From assembly GCF_028368935.1 (NCBI RefSeq), contig NZ_JAQNDK010000003.1:992001-1056000 (forward strand): 64,000 nucleotides of DNA, given 5' to 3'. The translations under genes were made by a program, and so were the position numbers. The notes under the pieces are model-generated. The model had not been told where the DNA came from. It searched no databases and worked only from the letters and a program-made list of their open reading frames with translations. How positions within the stretch are numbered: the first letter of the stretch is position 1; each line of letters starts with the position of its first letter. Shown piece after piece: positions 50,864 through 57,673 of the stretch. The stretch comes from Sorangium aterium (GTDB lineage Bacteria; Myxococcota_A; Polyangia; Polyangiales; Polyangiaceae).

Positions 50864-51613
50864 CTACGCCGGCGACGTCGCGACGCCCGCGCCGCGGTGG
50901 ATCAGCCCGGGATCGTGGCCGAGCGCCCCTGCGATCGCCGCCCTCACGTCCCGCATCAACCGGTTGCGGCCCCCGGCGCCATAGGGTGCCGGATCGATCG
51001 GCGGCATGATCGTGACAACCACCCGGTGGTGCTCCTGGACCACGAAATTCTTCGCCCGGAGCACGTGCCGCGTGCCGTCGATCGCCACCGGGAGGATGGG
51101 CGTGTTGGTCTCGATCGCCATCCGGAACCCGCCGCTCTTGAACGGGAGGAGCGCGCCGGTCTTGCTCCGCGTCCCCTCCGGCGCGATCCAGACCCGGGTC
51201 CCGTCCTGCAGCATCGACGCGCCGACCTGCAGGCTCGCGCTGGCCTGGACGTGATTGCTCCGGTTGATCCGGATGAACCCGGCCGCCTTCATCGCCTGGC
51301 CGAAGATCGGCACGTTGAACAGCTCTTTCTTGGCGATCATCCGGAGCCGCCCGGGGATCGCGCGGAACACCACCGGGATGTCGAAGAGGCTCTGGTGGTT
51401 CGACATCACAACGAACGGCCGCGCGCCCGAGGCGTTCTCGCGCCCGCGCACCACCAGATCCACGTCCGCGTCCTCGAGCACCTTGCGCGCCCACCAGTCC
51501 AGCCGCTCATCGCAGCGCTCGAGGGTCACACGCCCGATCATCGCGTCCACCACGGTCGGAAAGCAGATCCGGGCAGTGTCGAAGATTCCCATGAACGTCG
51601 TCTGAAGGCTCAT
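50864..51613 (-). CDS. plsC: 1-acyl-sn-glycerol-3-phosphate acyltransferase
   Basis: 249-residue PlsC-family acyltransferase. Motif I NHQSLFD is the catalytic NHxxxxD; IAPEGTRSKTG is the EGTR phosphate-binding motif, and a hydrophobic N-terminal stretch plus VPIFGQAMKAAGFIRINR support membrane association and the family. It acylates lysophosphatidic acid to phosphatidic acid in phospholipid synthesis. ATG at 51613. No partner genes are visible; convergent with the SGNH gene. The length fits the family. Confidence 0.92.
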   Translation of the reverse strand: MSLQTTFMGIFDTARICFPTVVDAMIGRVTLERCDERLDWWARKVLEDADVDLVVRGRENASGARPFVVMSNHQSLFDIPVVFRAIPGRLRMIAKKELFNVPIFGQAMKAAGFIRINRSNHVQASASLQVGASMLQDGTRVWIAPEGTRSKTGALLPFKSGGFRMAIETNTPILPVAIDGTRHVLRAKNFVVQEHHRVVVTIMPPIDPAPYGAGGRNRLMRDVRAAIAGALGHDPGLIHRGAGVATSPA

Positions 51614-51790
51614 CGCTCTCTTCCCGCTGATTCCGCTGAAAGGTGAGGGGATCGCGTGGCGCGCCGACGACCGAGCAGGCCCTGCCTTACGCGGCGGGCA
51701 AGCAGCCCCCGAGGGGCGCCGAGCTCATCCGGTGCTCATGCAGCGCTCATCCAGCACTCGTCCGTATGCGAACGCCGCAAAGTATACCAC

Positions 51791-52222
51791 TCAACCCCCG
51801 GCTGTGGTGCCGGTCACGGTCACTACCACGCGGCGCCCGTGGGGAGAACTACGGTGCTCCCAGACATACAGGGCTTGCCAGGTCCCGAGCGCGAGGCGGC
51901 CGCCGGAGATCGGGATCACCTCGCTCGAGCGGGTGACGGCGCTCCTCAGGTGGCCCGGCATGTCGTCGGGGCCCTCGTCGTCGTGCTCGTAGTCGCGGCC
52001 CTCCGGGGCCAGGCGCGACATCCAGCGCTCCAGGTCGCGGAGGACGGCCGGATCCGCGTTTTCCTGGATGATGAGGCTCGCCGACGTGTGCTGCAGGAAC
52101 ACGGCGCAGAGCCCGACGTCGACGCCCGCGCCGGCGACGACGCGCGCGACCTCGCGCGTGATATCGACGAAACCCCGGCCGTTCGTGCGGATCTCGAGCG
52201 TGCGCTGGACGATGGTGGTCAC
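51791..52222 (-). CDS. YjbQ (UPF0047) family protein
   Basis: 143 residues starting with GTG at 52222. The family core VGLCAVFLQHTSASLIIQENADPAVLRDLERWMSRLAPE and a conserved YEHDDEGPDDMPGHLRSAV are complete, followed by ISGGRLALGTWQALYVWEHR. Metal-binding histidine in QHTSAS is kept. Some members complement thiamine-phosphate synthase loss, but the physiological role is not settled. It lies 9 bp downstream of bufC in the same direction and may be co-transcribed with it. Confidence 0.92.
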   Translation of the reverse strand: MTTIVQRTLEIRTNGRGFVDITREVARVVAGAGVDVGLCAVFLQHTSASLIIQENADPAVLRDLERWMSRLAPEGRDYEHDDEGPDDMPGHLRSAVTRSSEVIPISGGRLALGTWQALYVWEHRSSPHGRRVVVTVTGTTAGG

Positions 52223-52231
52223 CGCGCCATC

Positions 52232-53131
52232 TTAGCCGCCTTCAGCGCGCGCGCCCGGCACGACGTCGACGATGAGCCCCCAGCTCGTCCAGCGCTGGAA
52301 CCACGCGCCCACGCGCTCGGCCAGCGCCGCGCCCGCCCCCTCTCCGGCGCCCTCTTCCTCGGTGCCGGCCGGCTCCCGAGCTCTGCTCGCCACCTCCTCA
52401 CACGCCGGGACGAGCGGCACGCCCCGCCCGAGCGCCTCGAGGAGCGCGAACGCCTGAGGATCGAGCTCCTCGAAGCGGATCGTGAGGTCGGCGCCGCGGA
52501 ACACGGCGAGGTGGACCGGGCGGGGCGCGGGCAGCGCGGGCGACAGGCCTTGCTTGAGCTCGCTCCGGAGGACGTGCGCCGGGTGGCCGAGCCGCACCAG
52601 CGCGAGCAGCGGGTGCAGGACGATCCTGGCGGTGGACCAGCCGTCCGCCGGCATGTCCGTCACCTTCGCCGGATCGAGCGGAGGGGGCGAGGCGCCGTCG
52701 AACAGATCGACGAGGGTGTGCTCGTACCGCGCCACGTCGCGCGCGAGATCCCGCAGGGCAGGGGGGAACCCGTCGTGGGCGCCCGCGAAACCGGCGACGT
52801 CTCGCCCGAGGTCGCGCAGCGTGAAGCTCGCGGGCGGGTGCGCCGCGAGGTAGGCCCGCGCGAACGCGTCGAAGCCGTCGTCGCCGAGGACGTGCGCCAG
52901 CGCGGGGTAGTCCTCGCGGAGCGCGTCCCTGTGCCGCAGCCAGAACTGCCGCCGGTAGATGTCGGCCTGCTCGGCGGGCGCGAGCCGCTCGCTCCCGGCG
53001 ACGTGCTCGCGGCACAGGCCGGCGAGCACGGCGTCGTCCGCGAGCGGCGCGCCGGCCGTGAACATGCGGGTGAGCTGCCGCATCAGGGCGGCGAGGCCGG
53101 CCGGGGGCGCGGGGTCAGGCGGCGCGCGCAC
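52232..53131 (-). CDS. bufC: BufC-type bufferin maturation partner (DUF2063)
   Basis: 299 residues. The N-terminal DUF2063 domain includes ADIYRRQFWLRHRDALREDYPALAHVLGDDGFDAFARAYLAAHPPASFTLRDLG-type sequence, with the conserved Y-R-x-x-F and DYP elements, and FPPALRDLARDVARYE. The C-terminal part contains LHPLLALVRLGHPAH and a W-rich end. DUF2063 proteins partner DUF692 enzymes to install thiooxazole or oxazolone groups on Cys in RiPP metallophores. The start overlaps the bufB 3' end by 17 bp, so it is translationally coupled. Confidence 0.88.
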   Translation of the reverse strand: MRAPPDPAPPAGLAALMRQLTRMFTAGAPLADDAVLAGLCREHVAGSERLAPAEQADIYRRQFWLRHRDALREDYPALAHVLGDDGFDAFARAYLAAHPPASFTLRDLGRDVAGFAGAHDGFPPALRDLARDVARYEHTLVDLFDGASPPPLDPAKVTDMPADGWSTARIVLHPLLALVRLGHPAHVLRSELKQGLSPALPAPRPVHLAVFRGADLTIRFEELDPQAFALLEALGRGVPLVPACEEVASRAREPAGTEEEGAGEGAGAALAERVGAWFQRWTSWGLIVDVVPGARAEGG

Positions 53132-53972
53132 GCGCCACCTCCTCGCGGATCGCCCGCGCCTTCTCCGCCTCGGCGGCGAGGACCTCGAACGAGGGGATGT
53201 CGTCGTCCCACTCGATCAGCGTCGAGACGTCGCCGGCGCGGGCGACCGCGCGCCGGTAGAGCGCCCACACGGCGTCGACCACGTGATCGCTGTGGGTGTC
53301 GAGGATGTACGCGCCCTGGTGCGTGTGGCCGGCGAGGTGGAACTGCACGATCCGGTGGTGCGGCACGCCGTCGATGTAGGCCTCCGGATCGAAGCCGTGG
53401 TTGTACGAGGAGACGTAGACGTTGTTGACGTCGAGCAGGATGCCGCAGTCGGCCTCCTCCGCGACCGCCGAGAGGAACTCCCACTCGCTCATCCGGCTCG
53501 CCGTGAAGGTCAGGTAGCTCGACACGTTCTCGAGCGCGAGCCGGACCTCGAGGAAGTCCTGCACCACCCGCGCCCGCGCCGCGACGTGCCGCACGGCCTC
53601 GTCGGTGTACGGCAACGGGAGCAGATCGTGCAGGTTGATCCCGTGCGCGCCCGTCCAGCACAGGTGATCGCTCACCCAGGGCGAGCCCACCCTGGCCAGC
53701 AGCGCCTTCAGCCGGCGCAGGTAGTCGAAATCGAGCGGATCCGTGCTGCCGATCGACAGCGAGACGCCGTGCTGGACGAGGCGGTAGCTCGAGAGGAAGC
53801 GCTCGAGGTTGGCGATCGGCATGCCGCCGTCCACCATGAAGTTCTCGCTGATGATCTCGAACCAGTCGACCCGGGGCTGGTGCTCGAAGATGTGGCGGTA
53901 GTGCGGGATGCGCAGCCCGACGCCGACGCCGAGGTCGGGGAGTCCCAGCCGCATCCGTTCGAGGTTCACCAT
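53115..53972 (-). CDS. bufB: BufB/MbnB-like multinuclear iron enzyme (DUF692)
   Basis: 285-residue TIM-barrel-like DUF692 enzyme. Family motifs: VGVGLRIPHYRHIFEH, VDWFEIISENFM, HGVSLSIGSTDPLD, SDHLCWTG, LENVSSYLTF, DVNNVYVSSYNHG and QFHLAGHTHQG, with the His/Asp/Glu residues that bind the iron cluster in MbnB and BufB. Such enzymes use oxygen to modify cysteines of a precursor peptide. It sits between the Cys-rich precursor gene (171 bp upstream) and bufC (overlapping). ATG at 53972. Confidence 0.93.
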   Translation of the reverse strand: MVNLERMRLGLPDLGVGVGLRIPHYRHIFEHQPRVDWFEIISENFMVDGGMPIANLERFLSSYRLVQHGVSLSIGSTDPLDFDYLRRLKALLARVGSPWVSDHLCWTGAHGINLHDLLPLPYTDEAVRHVAARARVVQDFLEVRLALENVSSYLTFTASRMSEWEFLSAVAEEADCGILLDVNNVYVSSYNHGFDPEAYIDGVPHHRIVQFHLAGHTHQGAYILDTHSDHVVDAVWALYRRAVARAGDVSTLIEWDDDIPSFEVLAAEAEKARAIREEVARARAA

Positions 53973-54091
53973 GGTTCACCGCGAGCCTGGATCAGGGGTG
54001 GAGGGATGCGCCGCGGCGCCTCACGGCCCAGCGGATCCGCACAGCTCGGCCCAAGGGCCCTGGCGGATCCGTGCAGATCGGCCCGACGGGT

Positions 54092-54117
54092 CCGGCGGAT
54101 CCGCGTGGATCCGCCGG
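54092..54117. promoter_or_regulatory. Perfect hairpin between bufA and bufB
   Basis: CCGGCGGATCC (54092-54102), loop GCGT, GGATCCGCCGG (54107-54117): an 11-bp perfect stem in the transcript. It lies about 27 bp after the precursor stop and 120 bp before the bufB start. Suited to stabilise or attenuate transcript so that precursor exceeds enzymes; this is inference. Confidence 0.5.
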
Positions 54118-54143
54118 ATTCCGCCGGGCCGGGCGCGCCGAAC

Positions 54144-54431
54144 CTACGACGAGCAGTCGGCCGGCTTGCAGCCGCCCTTGCCCTTGCACTCGTTCTTGCC
54201 CGAGCACTCGTGGCCGGCGCCCTTGCAGCCGCCCTTGCCCTTGCACTCGTTCTTGCCGGCACAGCACTCCTTGGCGGCGGCCGCAGGCGCCTCGGTCGCC
54301 GCCGGCTCGGCCGCGGGGGCGGCGCCGCCCGTCTCAGGCGCGGGCGGAGGCGACGAGGCGCAGCCCGCGAGGCCCGCCACCATGCCCGACACCGCCGTCA
54401 ACGCCAACGTCTTGCCCATGTCGATCGTCAT
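54144..54431 (-). CDS. bufA2: Bufferin-type RiPP metallophore precursor (BufA2-like)
   Basis: 95 residues. Signal peptide MTIDMGKTLALTAVSGMVAGLAG, with Cys24 in a position that could also be a lipobox. An Ala/Pro/Thr/Glu spacer runs to about residue 53. The core is Cys-rich: Cys at 56, 57, 63, 69, 76, 82, 88 and 93, with two exact GKNECKGKGGCK repeats (59-70 and 78-89). NxCKGxGxC is the motif I associate with BufA2-type precursors. A GGAGG lies 6 bp before the ATG. bufB and bufC follow. Expected role: copper or other metal binding in the periplasm after Cys modification and export. Confidence 0.85.
   Translation of the reverse strand: MTIDMGKTLALTAVSGMVAGLAGCASSPPPAPETGGAAPAAEPAATEAPAAAAKECCAGKNECKGKGGCKGAGHECSGKNECKGKGGCKPADCSS
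54165..54257 (-). repeat. Exact 36-bp direct repeat in the bufA core
   Basis: Two identical 36-bp copies (54165-54200 and 54222-54257), 57 bp apart, encode the duplicated GKNECKGKGGCK metal-binding unit. Zero synonymous differences indicate a recent duplication or gene conversion. Confidence 0.85.
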
Positions 54432-54639
54432 CTGATCCTCCACGCTCGTCTTCGTCGCGATCACCGGGCCCACCGCGCGACTCGCCAGAATGGCGCGCCC
54501 GCACGCTGGAGCCCGTCGGGTCTCGCCGGCCTCTCGACCGCGCTGAGCCCATCGGCTACGCGTCACTACGCCCGACCGGTTCCACGGTTTCACTCCGGAC
54601 GCGTTGATTCTTCATTCAACTCCCCGTAAGTGAGCGGGG

Positions 54640-55857
54640 TTGACCTCCACGCCCACGCGAGCCCCCCCTGCGTGCACGGCGTCCGGCGGCGTAGCCTCGG
54701 TGGCTGGGGCGCGCGGCCAGCGTGCAGCGTTCCATGCACGACGTAACTCGCTTCGGACGGGAGGCGCAAGACAAAGCGTCCAGCGCGGCGCGCCGGCGCC
54801 GTGGCGGGTCCTCGTCCACCCGCGTCGCGGGGCGCTCCCGGTGCTCGCGGCGCTCTCGCTGGGGGCGGCCGGCTGCGGGGGGGGCCCGAGTGGAGGGGCT
54901 CCACGTGGGGGGGCCGGCACGCCGGGCAGCGCGGCGGGTGATGCGGCCTCCGGGCGCGAGCTCCCTGTCGAGGCGATCGCCGCCGAGCTCGAGGCGCTGA
55001 GCGGCGCGATCCTCGAAGGGCGGGAAGCGACGTTCCGGGACATCCTGGCCGACGCGCTCGCGAAGGACGCGTACCTGTGCCAGCCGGCGCCGCGCCGCGT
55101 CTTTTCCGGAGCGCGCGGCGACGTGCCGGAGGGGGAGCGGCGGATCGCCGGGGTGATGCCGCACTACGGCCTCTTCTTCGGTCCGATGAGCTACCTCGTG
55201 CGGCGGCGCGGCGGCGCCTGGGAGGTCGGCGTGCGCATCGCGGTCGACCCGCCGGAGGGCGCGGGCTGGCTCGAGCTGCCCGACTGCGGGCTGGCCGCCC
55301 GGCTCGGGGGCGCCATCGCGTGCCGCGGTACGCCGTACGCGCGCTCGGGATCGACGGACGCTTGCCCGGGGTCCGGCGTGTTCACGGCGAGGGCGACGCC
55401 GGCCGCGATCCGCGCCCTGCTCGCGCGCTGGTCGGACGAGGCCGAGGGGTACTGGAACCGCGACGCGCGCGCCTTCGGGCTGCCGGTGCGCTACGACTTC
55501 GACTTCGTTCTCGCGGACGAGGCGCGCGCGCGGGCGCTCCGGGTCGATCTCGCGGTGCCGCTCTCGCCGACGTGCGGCAGGACGCCGTACTTCAGCGCGA
55601 TGCGGGCCGGCTGGTCGCTGCCCGTGCTGGCCCACGAGGTGGGGCACGTGCTCGGGCTGCTCGACGAGTACGAGGCGCTCTCCGGGATCGTCCGCTGCTA
55701 TCCGAAGACGCCGTTCCCGGGCGCCGAGATCAGCCGGATGGGGCTGTCGATGAAGGAGGAGACGCGGCTCCTGCCGATCCATCACTACCTCGTGCTCCGC
55801 CGCTTCTTCTGCCGCGAGCCCGCGTCCATCGACCCGTATGCCGGCGCGATCCGCTGA
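54640..55857 (+). CDS. Metzincin-like zinc metalloprotease lipoprotein
   Basis: Up to 405 residues, but the start is uncertain: only TTG/GTG starts (54640, 54700) exist before the lipobox region ALPVLAALSLGAAGC. The C-terminal part has AHEVGHVLGLLDEYEAL, an extended HExxHxxGxxDE metzincin-type zinc site, followed by a Met-turn-like segment (ISRMGLSMKEET). Preceding segments (YWNRDARAFGLPVRYDFDFVL, SPTCGRTPYF) may form the substrate cleft. Cysteines in CQPAPRR, DCGLAA and CRGTPY probably pair. It overlaps the next gene's first ATG by 20 bp through a 24-bp tandem repeat. Likely secreted or surface-anchored. Confidence 0.75.
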   Translation: MTSTPTRAPPACTASGGVASVAGARGQRAAFHARRNSLRTGGARQSVQRGAPAPWRVLVHPRRGALPVLAALSLGAAGCGGGPSGGAPRGGAGTPGSAAGDAASGRELPVEAIAAELEALSGAILEGREATFRDILADALAKDAYLCQPAPRRVFSGARGDVPEGERRIAGVMPHYGLFFGPMSYLVRRRGGAWEVGVRIAVDPPEGAGWLELPDCGLAARLGGAIACRGTPYARSGSTDACPGSGVFTARATPAAIRALLARWSDEAEGYWNRDARAFGLPVRYDFDFVLADEARARALRVDLAVPLSPTCGRTPYFSAMRAGWSLPVLAHEVGHVLGLLDEYEALSGIVRCYPKTPFPGAEISRMGLSMKEETRLLPIHHYLVLRRFFCREPASIDPYAGAIR

Positions 55858-55933
55858 CCTGATGCCAGCGCGATCCGCTGACCCGATGCCGGCGCGATCC
55901 GCTGACCTGATGCCGGCGCGATCCGCCGAGCGC
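55838..55933 (+). repeat. 24-bp tandem repeat carrying four ATG codons
   Basis: Four units (55838, 55862, 55886, 55910), the last diverging at its end. In the downstream frame each encodes MPARSAD-plus-one residue; in the upstream frame the first unit contains the protease stop codon (55855-55857). Its repeats therefore multiply the gene junction, giving four in-frame start codons. Confidence 0.85.
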
Positions 55934-56941
55934 CCCACGTGCCCCCGCGCCGGCCGCCGCCTCGCGGTAGCGGCGCTCGCCTACGTCAGCGCAGCGGCGC
56001 TCGCGTGGACGGGGCTCGCGGGCTGCCGCTCGGAGCGAGAGCGCGGCGGGGCGGACGCGGGGCCGAGCGCGGCGGACACGGGAGCCAGCGCGGCGGACAC
56101 CGGGGCCGGGGCGCCGGACGTGGCGCCGCCGCTCGTGGGGGCGCCTCCGAGGCCGAGGCCGATTGCGCCGCCGGCGGAGCCGCGCTGTCCGCCGGAGATG
56201 GTGCGGGTCGCACGCCGGTTCTGCGTCGATCGCTACGAGGCGGTGCTGCTCGACAAGGAGACCGGGCTCGAGATCTCCGCGTTCTATCCTCCGTCGCGCC
56301 AGGCGGCCGCGTCCGTCGAGCGGGTGTGGTCGAAGATGCGGCTGCAGCTCGGGGACGACGAGGCGCGCCGCATGGATCTGCCGCTGCTGCCCGGCTGGCA
56401 GAAGCAGCGCGAGTTCGAGCCGCGCGCGGTGTCGCGCAGGGGCGTGCTCCCGCAGGGCTACACGACCGGCGCGCAGGCGGAGCTCGCGTGCCGGAACGCG
56501 GGCAAGCGGCTCTGCTCGCTCGAGGAGTGGCGGACGGCGTGCCGCGGCGAGCGGGACGAGCAGTTCCCGTACGGACCGACCTACGCGGACGGGCGGTGCA
56601 ACGTGTTCCGCGAGGCTCACCCGGCCGGCGTGCTCCACCGCGACGTGACGCTCGGGCACAGCGATCCGCGGCTCAACCTGGTGCGCGTCGCCGGGGCGCC
56701 GCTCCTGCGGCGGACGGGCGAGACCGCGACGTGCGCGAGCGCGTGGGAGGACGACGCGGTCGCCGACATGGTCGGCAACCTCGACGAGTGGATCGACGAT
56801 CCGGAGGGGACGTTCGTCGGCGGGTTCTACGCGCGCGCGACCCGGGAGGGGTGCATGGCGCGCGTCGCGTCGCACGACTTCACCTATTTCGACTACTCGA
56901 CCGGCGTCCGCTGCTGCGCGGATCTCCGCGCGCCGCCGTGA
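55910..56941 (+). CDS. FGE-sulfatase-like (formylglycine-generating enzyme fold) lipoprotein
   Basis: About 343 residues from ATG 55910; three earlier in-frame ATGs add 24 residues of tandem MPARSADx. The signal (RRLAVAALAYVSAAALAWTGLAGC) ends at a lipobox. The body has FGE-type signatures: MVRVARRFCVDRYEA, GKRLCSLEEWRTACRG, FPYG, ADMVGNLDEW, GGFYARATREGC and STGVRCC. The active cysteine pair of true FGEs cannot be confirmed; many bacterial FGE-fold proteins are not sulfatase modifiers. Linked to the protease gene by overlap, so possibly co-expressed. The start choice rests on signal-peptide length. Confidence 0.8.
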   Translation: MPARSAERPTCPRAGRRLAVAALAYVSAAALAWTGLAGCRSERERGGADAGPSAADTGASAADTGAGAPDVAPPLVGAPPRPRPIAPPAEPRCPPEMVRVARRFCVDRYEAVLLDKETGLEISAFYPPSRQAAASVERVWSKMRLQLGDDEARRMDLPLLPGWQKQREFEPRAVSRRGVLPQGYTTGAQAELACRNAGKRLCSLEEWRTACRGERDEQFPYGPTYADGRCNVFREAHPAGVLHRDVTLGHSDPRLNLVRVAGAPLLRRTGETATCASAWEDDAVADMVGNLDEWIDDPEGTFVGGFYARATREGCMARVASHDFTYFDYSTGVRCCADLRAPP

Positions 56942-57037
56942 CGGGCGCGCGGTCGCGGCGGAGCGGGGCGATCTGGTAGCATCGGCCGCTGCGCGGAAGG
57001 ACGTCGCGCTCGCGCGACACCGCGGGGAGGACCATCG

Positions 57038-57514
57038 ATGCTCGCAGCCCGATATCACGTCTACGATTCAGCGGTGCTCGACGCGCCCATCGAGGAGGCA
57101 TGGAGAGAGCTCCGCGATGTCGTCGCGCTCCTGCCGATCGTCTTCGGTGACGGCGTCAAGGACTACCGTTACGTGGACGGCGGCTCGGCGGAGAAGATCC
57201 CGTCGCGCTTCGAGTTCACGCTCCACCCGTCGGGAGACAAGGCCGTGGAGGAGGTGGTCGCGCGATCCGAGACCGAGCACTCCGTCACGTACCGGCTGCT
57301 CGGGCAGGTCCTGGGCATCGAGGGGTACATCGCGACGTACCGGCTCCGCCGCATCACGACCGAGCCGGGCAAGACGTTCCTCGAGTGGCCCCGGGAGTTC
57401 GGCGTCGCGCCGGGCCAGGAGCCTGAGAAGGTCGTCCCGTCGGTCGCGGCCCTCACCGCGAACGAGGTCCTCGCCATCAAGGAGCACTTCGCGAAGCGCC
57501 GCCGCTCGGTGTGA
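57038..57514 (+). CDS. SRPBCC (polyketide cyclase/Bet v1-like) family protein
   Basis: 158 residues. It opens with YDSAVLDAPIEEAWRELRDV, the typical first strand and helix of START/SRPBCC hydrophobic-pocket proteins, continues with IPSRFEFTLHPSGD and TYRLLGQVLGIEGYIATYRL, and ends in a helical VLAIKEHFAKRRRS. About the usual size of the family. Possible role: binding or transforming a small hydrophobic ligand. AGGACC precedes the ATG. No partner is evident; the next gene is convergent. Confidence 0.8.
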   Translation: MLAARYHVYDSAVLDAPIEEAWRELRDVVALLPIVFGDGVKDYRYVDGGSAEKIPSRFEFTLHPSGDKAVEEVVARSETEHSVTYRLLGQVLGIEGYIATYRLRRITTEPGKTFLEWPREFGVAPGQEPEKVVPSVAALTANEVLAIKEHFAKRRRSV

Positions 57515-57673
57515 TGCACAGCGGCCTCGGCCGAGCGGACGGGGCCGAGGTGGAGCCTCCGCCGGGGGTCTTCAACGGATCGCAACCGTTGGGAGGGGCC
57601 CGGCGCCGGGGGTCTCCAACGGATCGAGTGAGCGCGAGGGGCCCGCCGCCGGGGGCTGAAGCGGAGCCACCCG

